Positions 1 to 5,110 of a stretch of DNA of 5,110 bases are shown here, in pieces. The notes beneath the pieces were generated by a model. The model made no database searches, was not told the DNA's origin, and saw only the letters and a list, made by a program, of their open reading frames with translations. Origin of the DNA: Flavobacteriales bacterium (lineage in GTDB: Bacteria; Bacteroidota; Bacteroidia; Flavobacteriales; Flavobacteriaceae); contig PAGT01000065.1 of the NCBI GenBank assembly GCA_002705485.1, positions 1-5,110 of the forward strand. Direction: 5' to 3'. The first letter of the stretch is position 1, and the number at the start of each line of letters is the position of its first letter. A program made the position numbers and the translations under genes.

Positions 1-1647
1 TGGATTTTTATCAGCTTGTGATACGAAAGGACCAGCATCTACTACAAATACATTTGAAACATCGTGAAGCTGTTCATATTGGTTAACAACTGATTTTTTA
101 GGATCGTTTCCCATTCTAGTTGTCCCAACCTCATGAATAATCCAACCAGGCTTATTTAACCCAAAATTACTTTTTTTATCAGGCTTTGCCCATAAGGGAA
201 TGCCTCCCATATTATGGATAATCTCTTCAAATGTATCTTGCATATGTTTAGCCTGATTTATTTCGTTTTCAGTCCATTGATAATTGAACCTTAACACTGG
301 GACTCCGTATTTATCAACTTTATTGGGATCTATTTCACAATAATTAGTTTTTTGAGCAATTGATTCACCTCTTCCAGAAATACCAATTGTTGATCCATAA
401 TATTTTTTCATATCGGATCGTAAAACATCACCATAGCCACCCGCATTATTGATTCCAAAAAACTTATTGAAGTTATTGACATTAAATCCTGTCCCATATG
501 AAGGTGCACCCATACCACCCCAAACTTCTATGTGATATCCTCTAGGAAAGTTTAAATTTTTATTATCAAGCCACCAAGGAGAATAGACATGCATACCACC
601 AACACCATCTTCGTTGTATGTTTTTCTATCAATAAGTTCTGGGATAAATGCCATCATGTCTCCCCCAGTAGAATCGTGTAAATATTTACCAACTAAATTG
701 CTGCTATTTCCAAGTCCATTTGGGTGCTGTTTACTTTTAGAATTTAAAAGTATTCGAGCAGAGCTACATGCTGATGCAGCTAATACAACGATTTTTCCTT
801 TTAATTTATATTCTTTATTATCTTCTTTATTGATAAATGAAACTCCGGTGGCCTTACCTTCGTGATTGGTTGTTACTGTACGCACCATTGAGTTAACATA
901 CATATCGATTTGGCCACCAGACTTTTGAGCAGGAAATATGAGAACAGAACCTGAGGAGAAATCAGCATAGGTCATACAACTTCTTGCACACTGATTACAA
1001 TAAAAACAAACTCCTCTATCATTATTAATTCTTTTGGTGAGAACCGATAAACGTGATGGCATAACTTTGACATTACTTTTTCTGGCACCCTTAATGTAAA
1101 AGAGCTCATGCAATCTTGGTTTTGGTGGTGGAAGGAAAAAGCCATCTGGATCGTTTGGTAAATTTTCTTTACTTCCAAATACCCCAATTAATTTATCAAC
1201 TTTGTCATAATAAGGCTTGATGTCGTCGTAAGTTATAGGCCAGTTTTCACCAAAACCATCAAGGGATTTTTTCTGAAAATCATCAGGTCCAAACCTTAGT
1301 GATATTCTTCCCCAATGATTTGTTCTTCCACCTAACATTCTAGATCTAAACCACTTAAAATCTGTATCACCAATTTGGGAATAAGGTTCACCTTCAATCT
1401 CCCAACCCCCATATGCTTGGTCATAATCACCAAAAGGTCTTGTTGTACCAGCACCTCTTCTGGGGGATTCGTATGGCCATTTTAGTTGGGTCATTTGGTC
1501 AGGGTTAGCAGGGTCATAAAATGGTCCAGATTCTACTAAAGCAATAGAAAGGCCTGACTCAGCTAAAATTTTTGTGGCCATTCCGCCGCCAGCACCAGAG
1601 CCAACGATAATTACATCATATTCTTTACTATTTTCTTTTATTTGCAT
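1..1647 (-). CDS. GMC-family FAD-dependent sugar oxidoreductase (C-terminus cut by window edge)
   Basis: The minus-strand frame is open from ATG at 1647 to base 1 (549 codons, no stop); roughly 20-40 C-terminal residues are probably missing. An in-frame TGA lies 6 bases upstream, so this is the first possible start. Seen: an N-terminal Rossmann FAD motif G16-S-G18-A-G-G21 with acidic E39 ending the second strand; a GMC signature loop GGRTNHWGR at residues 106-114; the C-terminal GMC motif HEVGTTRMG starting at H505; and N548 in DKNP at the edge. H505 and N548 are 43 residues apart, matching the spacing of the two catalytic histidines of glucose oxidase, so a His/Asn pair is likely. Residues 214-224 hold CFYCNQCARSC, a Cx2Cx2Cx3C motif as in the gluconate-2-dehydrogenase-like GMC branch. 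No signal peptide is visible. Family role: oxidation of a sugar or polyol hydroxyl with FAD and transfer of electrons to a carrier rather than necessarily O2. It is the last visible gene of the minus-strand operon. The family call is firm; the substrate is unknown. Confidence 0.93.
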   Translation of the reverse strand, partial: MQIKENSKEYDVIIVGSGAGGGMATKILAESGLSIALVESGPFYDPANPDQMTQLKWPYESPRRGAGTTRPFGDYDQAYGGWEIEGEPYSQIGDTDFKWFRSRMLGGRTNHWGRISLRFGPDDFQKKSLDGFGENWPITYDDIKPYYDKVDKLIGVFGSKENLPNDPDGFFLPPPKPRLHELFYIKGARKSNVKVMPSRLSVLTKRINNDRGVCFYCNQCARSCMTYADFSSGSVLIFPAQKSGGQIDMYVNSMVRTVTTNHEGKATGVSFINKEDNKEYKLKGKIVVLAASACSSARILLNSKSKQHPNGLGNSSNLVGKYLHDSTGGDMMAFIPELIDRKTYNEDGVGGMHVYSPWWLDNKNLNFPRGYHIEVWGGMGAPSYGTGFNVNNFNKFFGINNAGGYGDVLRSDMKKYYGSTIGISGRGESIAQKTNYCEIDPNKVDKYGVPVLRFNYQWTENEINQAKHMQDTFEEIIHNMGGIPLWAKPDKKSNFGLNKPGWIIHEVGTTRMGNDPKKSVVNQYEQLHDVSNVFVVDAGPFVSQADKNP

Positions 1648-1654
1648 TATAAAT

Positions 1655-1686
1655 CAAATTTAATAAAGCATTTTTTTTAATTGAAA
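1655..1686 (-). promoter_or_regulatory. Candidate Bacteroidota-type promoter before the GMC gene
   Basis: Read on the minus strand, bases 1662-1655 are TAAATTTG, an exact match to the Bacteroidota -7 consensus TAnnTTTG. Twenty bases upstream, 1686-1683 read TTTC, three of four matches to the -33 element TTTG. Transcription would begin only a few bases before the ATG at 1647, giving an almost leaderless message, which weakens the call. In such AT-rich DNA a chance match is quite possible. If real, it would let the GMC gene be expressed separately from the two genes upstream. Confidence 0.25.
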
Positions 1687-1690
1687 AATA

Positions 1691-1725
1691 ATCAATTATG
1701 TTTATTGATAGTTAATTAGATTAAC
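1691..1725 (-). repeat. Two tandem AT-rich inverted repeats between the DUF1080 and GMC genes
   Basis: Bases 1711-1725 form a perfect inverted repeat, GTTAAT-TAG-ATTAAC, directly abutting the TAG stop codon of the DUF1080 gene. Bases 1691-1709 form a second one, ATCAAT with a 7-base loop and ATTGAT. Both stems are six base pairs and almost entirely A-T, so they would be weak in RNA. On the minus strand a short T run follows at 1689-1685. They could form a weak attenuator or an mRNA-processing site between operon genes; a strong terminator is unlikely. Confidence 0.3.
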
Positions 1726-2478
1726 CTATAGCTCCAAAATTTTTATATTTCTAAATGATATTACACCTGGATGGTCTTGAATTGAAATTTTCCCAGTTTT
1801 GAACTTGGCAAAATCACAATTTTGCCAAGGCTCCTCATCACAATTATTGAACTTAGTAGGAGCGACCATTTGATCCCACTCCTCACCACTTAGTGGAAAT
1901 TCAACAATTTTATGCCCATTATGAACGACTTCTCCTTTATTAGATCTATGGTCAATAGTAATATCATAAGAATTCCATTGACCAGCAGGCTTTGTAACAA
2001 ATTTTGATGGAGCGATCATTCCATATAAAGCTCCAGCTTGGATTAGTGGGCCATCCGGGACTTCAGGATCTAATATTTGTATTTCAGGTCCAGTAACATA
2101 AGGAAACTCATATTTCATATCTTCTTTAACTCCCCAGAAAAATCCACTGTTGGAACCTGGACTCACCTTCCATTCAAGATGGATTTTAAAATTGGTATAT
2201 TCTTTATCGCTTACTAAACTTTTATCACCTTGTCCTTTTGCATTTTCTGATGTAAAAGTCAAAACCCCATCATTGATATCCCAGCCTGACTTATTTCCAT
2301 CGTCCTGATAATAATGCCAACCATCAAGAGAATTTTTTTGAATCAAAGAGACCCAATTTCCGTTGTCCTCTGAATCTTGATTTTCTGTTTTATTAGTTTC
2401 TTTTTTGTTGTTAACACTTTCGCAAGCCAAACAAAACATGAAAACCAATGTAAATATTTGAATATATGTTTTTTTCAT
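1726..2478 (-). CDS. DUF1080 / 3-keto-disaccharide hydrolase family lipoprotein
   Basis: This 250-residue protein starts at the only ATG after an in-frame TAA 18 bases upstream. Residues 1-19 are a lipoprotein signal: MKK, a hydrophobic stretch, then FCLAC with C19 as the likely lipidated cysteine (the -3 position is Cys rather than the usual Leu). A Lys/Asn/Glu-rich linker at 20-40 follows. Residues 41-250 match the family in order: SLDGWHYY (50-57); a central segment with LEWKVSPGSNSGFFWG (101-116); GPEIQILD (130-137); the AGALYGMI region (148-155); a QWNSYDI strand (167-173) followed by an NGHKIVEF strand (187-194); and a terminal IQDHPGVISFRNIKI (233-247). PF06439 members have a concanavalin-like fold, and characterised ones cleave 3-keto-glycosides made by a C3 dehydrogenase. 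It lies 42 bases after the Gfo/Idh gene and 78 before the GMC gene, consistent with acting on their oxidised product in the periplasm. C213 and C221 in a short acidic loop could form a disulfide. The family is clear; the substrate is inferred. Confidence 0.92.
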   Translation of the reverse strand: MKKTYIQIFTLVFMFCLACESVNNKKETNKTENQDSEDNGNWVSLIQKNSLDGWHYYQDDGNKSGWDINDGVLTFTSENAKGQGDKSLVSDKEYTNFKIHLEWKVSPGSNSGFFWGVKEDMKYEFPYVTGPEIQILDPEVPDGPLIQAGALYGMIAPSKFVTKPAGQWNSYDITIDHRSNKGEVVHNGHKIVEFPLSGEEWDQMVAPTKFNNCDEEPWQNCDFAKFKTGKISIQDHPGVISFRNIKILEL

Positions 2479-2520
2479 TTTTGAATATTTTTTTTAAAAT
2501 TAAATTAAAATTGTTCCAAA

Positions 2521-3999
2521 TTAAAGTTCCCAACCTTTTCTAGACTTTCTTTGAACATATTTATTTGCTAAATCAAAATTAGTTATCCTCATATTTTGTC
2601 CATCCCAAATGAGTTTTTTTCTTCCAATATAATTGCTGTGTTCTGAAACATGAACTGAATTTTCAGAAAATTTAGGACTTTTTGTCCCTATTAACATGTA
2701 CGATCTGATTGCAAGATTACCCATTAAAACAGATTCTGTAAATGGGCCAGCGTAATCAAATGATGATGTTAGCTTTGAATGAGCTTTTGACCCATAGCCT
2801 TGCTTACAAGCTTCAACCCAAGCTCTATGATGAATGTTATCTAAATCTTCGAGATCAGTTTTAAAAAATAAAGTTTTCTTACCTTCTCTGTAAAGCTTAG
2901 GATTCATGCCATATGTTCCAAAACTAATCACTCCCTTGTCTCCTATCATCAAAACACCGCTTCTACTGTATTTCTCTCCCAGATATTCTTCGGCAGGTAT
3001 AGCTTTTGGATGAGAGGGTCTTAACCCTCCATCCATCCAAACCAATTTTACATCAGATTTATTTTTCTCTGTTTTATTAAAATTTAATGTAACGATAGAA
3101 GATGATGGGCATCCCTCAGGGATATAATTATGATTCCAAGTCTTTTCAACAACTGTTCCTACACTGCATTGAACATCATTGGGATAACCCAAACCAAGTG
3201 CCTTAAACGGTGCATCTAATAAATGACAACCCATATCCCCCAGAGCACCTGTTCCGTATTTCCACCAACCTCTCCAGTTAAATGGGTGCAATTCAGATGT
3301 AAAGTCGGTGTAAGTGGAAGGTCCAAGCCACAAATCCCAATCTAGATTTTCTGGTTTTTTTTGTGATGTTCTTTTCATTTGAAAACCTTGAGGCCAAATA
3401 GGTCTGTCTGTCCAGGCATTAATCTCTGAAATTTTTCCAACTAATTTTTTATTTACCCACTCTTGAATTTTAGATACACCCAAACACGAACCTCCTTGAT
3501 TCCCCATTTGGGTTACAACTCTATTATTTCTTGCAATTTTTGAAAGCAGTCTTGCTTCACCAATATTATGAGTCAAAGGTTTCTGAACATAAACATGTAA
3601 TCCTTTTTTCATAGCATGACTTGCAATTACACCATGAGTATGATCTGGTGTTGTAATTGTAACAGCATCCAAATCCTTCTCATTATCTAACATTTTCCTA
3701 AAGTCTATGTAAAAGTTAGCATTTGGATAAAAACTTCTAGACTCCGATACACCATTATTAAATGAATCATCAGGATCTATATCACACAAAGCCACAACCC
3801 TTTCATTTTTAGCCCAATCACCCATTATATCTCGACCCTTGCCCCCAATACCAATCGCTCCTATGTTTAGCATATCGCTAGGTGAGGTATAGCCCTGACC
3901 ACCTAGAACATATCTAGGAACTATAAAAATTCCCGCTCCAAAAATTGATGATTTTTTAATAAATTTTCTTCTGGATCTATTAGTCATTTTTTGTAACAT
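2521..3999 (-). CDS. Tat-exported Gfo/Idh/MocA-family oxidoreductase
   Basis: This 492-residue protein begins with a twin-arginine signal: SRRKFIK at residues 9-15, then a hydrophobic segment at 17-28 ending near VPR. The start may be M1 (3999) or M5 (3987); an in-frame TGA at 4005-4003 excludes anything earlier. The Rossmann domain follows, with NIGAIGIGGKG (45-55, G50-x-G52-x-x-G55) and D73 in LCDID, suited to NAD-type ribose binding. TTPDHTH (116-122) and VYVQKPLTH (136-144) come next; the family's usual EKP is QKP here, a variant common in secreted Gfo/Idh proteins, with K140 the probable catalytic lysine. The C-terminal domain has WRGWWKYGTGALGDMGCHLLD (242-262); D255 and H259 are the expected active-site residues. 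Family members oxidise or reduce sugars and cyclitols, or act as NAD-dependent glycosidases. It is the first gene of the minus-strand operon. Tat export implies folding with the cofactor already bound, as in Zymomonas glucose-fructose oxidoreductase. The substrate is not known. Confidence 0.94.
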   Translation of the reverse strand: MLQKMTNRSRRKFIKKSSIFGAGIFIVPRYVLGGQGYTSPSDMLNIGAIGIGGKGRDIMGDWAKNERVVALCDIDPDDSFNNGVSESRSFYPNANFYIDFRKMLDNEKDLDAVTITTPDHTHGVIASHAMKKGLHVYVQKPLTHNIGEARLLSKIARNNRVVTQMGNQGGSCLGVSKIQEWVNKKLVGKISEINAWTDRPIWPQGFQMKRTSQKKPENLDWDLWLGPSTYTDFTSELHPFNWRGWWKYGTGALGDMGCHLLDAPFKALGLGYPNDVQCSVGTVVEKTWNHNYIPEGCPSSSIVTLNFNKTEKNKSDVKLVWMDGGLRPSHPKAIPAEEYLGEKYSRSGVLMIGDKGVISFGTYGMNPKLYREGKKTLFFKTDLEDLDNIHHRAWVEACKQGYGSKAHSKLTSSFDYAGPFTESVLMGNLAIRSYMLIGTKSPKFSENSVHVSEHSNYIGRKKLIWDGQNMRITNFDLANKYVQRKSRKGWEL

Positions 4000-4095
4000 C
4001 TGTCATGATTAGTACAGCAAGTTATCTTTTTTAATTCAAAATTTCAAAAATGAATTTGTGGATTATTAACAAAATACATAACTTCAAAATAACTT
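4000..4095. promoter_or_regulatory. Divergent promoter region between the Gfo/Idh operon and the ThuA-like gene
   Basis: These 96 bases separate two divergent genes and should hold both promoters. For the minus-strand operon, 4073-4070 read TTTG and 4052-4045 read CATTTTTG, close to TAnnTTTG, but the spacer is 17 rather than about 20 bases. For the plus-strand gene, TTTG at 4055-4058 is followed after 20 bases by TAACTTCA (4079-4086), a partial match only 9 bases from the ATG. TTCAAAA occurs three times on the plus strand (4035, 4043, 4083), and AATTCA at 4033-4038 is inverted as TGAATT at 4051-4056; either could be a regulator site. No Shine-Dalgarno sequence precedes either start. That promoters lie here is very likely; the individual boxes are tentative. 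Confidence 0.45.
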
Positions 4096-4809
4096 ATGAG
4101 ATTCAAAGGTTTAGTTCTAATTTTTTTGATTTTTTTCCAATCCTCATGTGCGCAATCACTTGAGAATAAAAATGTATTAGTTGTTTGGGGAGGCTGGGAC
4201 GGTCACCAACCGGAGGTTTTTGCAAATCTTGTGGAAAAATGGTTAATTTCTCAAAAATCAAATTATAAAATTGCCAATGGAACTGAGGCATATGACGATT
4301 ATGAAGAGCTAATTAAATATGACCTGATTATACAATCCATTACGATGGGTGAAATTGATGGGAAAAGAGCAAATAATTTAATAAAAGCTGTTAGAAACGG
4401 TGTAGGTATTGCTGGTGCTCATGGTGGTCTTGGTGATTCATTTAGAAACAACCCAAATTATCAATTTATGATTGGAGGTCAGTGGGTTTCTCACCCAGGT
4501 GGTAAAGTTGACTTTAAAGTCAATTTTCTGGATGACGATTTAACCAAAGGTTTAAATGACTTTGAAATTAACTCTGAGCAGTGGTATGTGCATTACGATC
4601 CAAACATTGAAATCATCGCAAGTACAACATTTACATATGATTTCTTCTCATGGATTGATGGTGTTGTCATGCCTGTCGCCTGGAAAAAAACATTTGATAA
4701 AGGAAAGGTATTTTATATCTCGATTGGTCATGATCCAATGGAATTCGAAAAACATGCAGATGCATGGAAATTATTAACAAGGGGATTCATTTGGGCAGCT
4801 CGAGACTAA
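4096..4809 (+). CDS. Secreted ThuA-like domain protein (trehalose utilisation family)
   Basis: This 237-residue protein starts at the first possible ATG; an in-frame TAA lies at 4090-4092. Residues 1-20 form a signal peptide, with a hydrophobic run followed by FFQSSCAQS. Cleavage could be by signal peptidase I near AQS or, less likely, as a lipoprotein at C18, since QSSC is a poor lipobox. The rest is one ThuA-like domain (PF06283): NVLVVWGGWDGHQPE (26-40), AGAHGG (106-111, H109), GGQWVSHPGG (127-136, H133), the E161 region running into HYDP (166-169), and PVAWKKTFDKGKVFYISIGHD (193-213, H212). The fold resembles class I glutamine amidotransferases but lacks their catalytic cysteine context. 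In Sinorhizobium, thuA acts with thuB, a Gfo/Idh dehydrogenase, in trehalose use through 3-keto intermediates, yet no reaction is firmly assigned to ThuA. Divergence from a Gfo/Idh-DUF1080-GMC operon points to the same glycoside pathway. It overlaps the convergent downstream gene by four bases. Confidence 0.9.
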   Translation: MRFKGLVLIFLIFFQSSCAQSLENKNVLVVWGGWDGHQPEVFANLVEKWLISQKSNYKIANGTEAYDDYEELIKYDLIIQSITMGEIDGKRANNLIKAVRNGVGIAGAHGGLGDSFRNNPNYQFMIGGQWVSHPGGKVDFKVNFLDDDLTKGLNDFEINSEQWYVHYDPNIEIIASTTFTYDFFSWIDGVVMPVAWKKTFDKGKVFYISIGHDPMEFEKHADAWKLLTRGFIWAARD

Positions 4810-5110
4810 ATTATTAATTTTCGTTCCCTTAGAAGTCTCCATTTTCCTCTGGGTAAATCCTTCTTAGTCAAATTCTCAAAATAAACCCTATCCAAAAAAA
4901 CCACTTTATTTCCTTTTTTTTCAAAAAGATTCTCAAGAGGCTTTAAATCTTTTCCAATGTAAAGTTCAATCCCAATTTCGTTTAATGTATCAGCTTCAAT
5001 GTGATTTATAGATTGTATTTTGATTTCAGATTTGGCATTTTCTCTTTTAATAATATTTAATTCATTCTTTGAAATTTCATTTTCTAACTTTAAGTGAAAA
5101 ATCTGTAAAT
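4806..5110 (-). CDS. Divergent RsuA/RluB/RluF-type pseudouridine synthase, C-terminal part
   Basis: This minus-strand frame is open from the right edge to a TAG at 4808-4806, giving about 100 C-terminal residues; the start lies outside the window. The segment at 4895-4833 reads LDRVYFENLTKKDLPRGKWR and onward, a close match to the C-terminal signature of Bacteroidota 23S rRNA pseudouridine synthases (LDRVYFAGLTKKDLPRGKWRFL). The preceding NEIGIELYIG matches the strand before the family's GRNRxVRR(M/I)FE motif. That motif is replaced by GKDLKPLENLFE (4955-4920), which loses the conserved arginines and adds one residue. The tail is short (ERKLII then stop) where relatives continue with an LTEKE-type ending. 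The catalytic Asp region is out of view. It may be a diverged paralogue with a different or reduced activity rather than a standard RluB/RluF. It is convergent with the ThuA-like gene and seems functionally unrelated to the sugar operon. Confidence 0.75.
   Translation of the reverse strand, partial: LQIFHLKLENEISKNELNIIKRENAKSEIKIQSINHIEADTLNEIGIELYIGKDLKPLENLFEKKGNKVVFLDRVYFENLTKKDLPRGKWRLLRERKLII

Noticed and set aside
614..865. 83-codon open frame on the plus strand
   Set aside because: It lies wholly antisense to the GMC gene, shows no recognisable domain, and the minus-strand frame carries clear GMC motifs on both sides.
972..1187. 71-codon open frame on the minus strand
   Set aside because: It is an alternative frame inside the GMC gene, which runs uninterrupted through this stretch and encodes the four-cysteine motif here.
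2479..2520. Possible promoter between the Gfo/Idh and DUF1080 genes
   Set aside because: TTTG at 2520-2517 (minus strand) has no TAnnTTTG box at the expected spacing, only an A-rich run, and the 42-base gap fits an operon.
3980..4006. Eight-codon frame (MTDVTKND) on the minus strand overlapping the Gfo/Idh start
   Set aside because: It could act as a translated leader covering both candidate start codons, but it has no ribosome binding site or attenuation-type codon run, and chance is sufficient.
4103..4291. 62-codon open frame on the minus strand
   Set aside because: Antisense to the signal peptide and first domain motif of the ThuA-like gene; no protein features of its own.
4556..4777. 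73-codon open frame on the plus strand
   Set aside because: Alternative frame within the ThuA-like gene, whose conserved HYDP and IGHD motifs are in the other frame.
4810..4860. Search for a bidirectional terminator after the ThuA-like gene
   Set aside because: No inverted repeat with a T run is visible; the region is coding on the minus strand.

Overview
The window is AT-rich and densely coded, with four genes on the minus strand and one on the plus strand. It most likely comes from a Bacteroidota bacterium, probably a marine or free-living flavobacterium-like lineage. The reasons are the strong AT bias, the absence of Shine-Dalgarno sequences before the starts, the secreted sugar-oxidoreductase gene set, and a pseudouridine-synthase C-terminus of the type seen in that phylum. 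The genus cannot be named from the sequence.

Layout, left to right: (1) 1-1647, minus strand: a GMC-family FAD oxidoreductase whose last residues run off the left edge, so it is open to the window boundary. (2) 1726-2478, minus: a lipoprotein of the DUF1080 / 3-keto-disaccharide hydrolase family. (3) 2521-3999, minus: a Gfo/Idh/MocA oxidoreductase with a twin-arginine signal. (4) 4000-4095: a divergent intergenic region with candidate promoters and short repeats. (5) 4096-4809, plus: a secreted ThuA-like protein. (6) 4806-5110, minus: the C-terminal third of a divergent RsuA/RluB/RluF-type pseudouridine synthase, convergent with the ThuA gene and overlapping it at the stop codons. No stretch over 100 bases lacks a gene. 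I saw no tRNA, rRNA, CRISPR array or insertion sequence.

Genes 3, 2 and 1 are transcribed in that order with gaps of 42 and 78 bases and look like one operon; the ThuA gene is divergent from it. Together they fit a C3-oxidation route for glycosides. The GMC enzyme would oxidise a sugar hydroxyl to a ketone, the DUF1080 protein would cleave the 3-keto-glycoside, and the Gfo/Idh enzyme would oxidise or reduce the sugar using a tightly bound nicotinamide cofactor. ThuA-like proteins recur in such loci but have no settled reaction. Three of the four proteins carry export signals, so the chemistry is probably periplasmic or envelope-associated. The substrate cannot be read from the sequence. The pathway is inferred from family membership and gene order.

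The points most worth a second look are the ferredoxin-like four-cysteine motif in the GMC enzyme, its lack of an export signal of its own, the Tat-exported nicotinamide enzyme, and the loss of the conserved arginine-rich motif in the pseudouridine synthase remnant.
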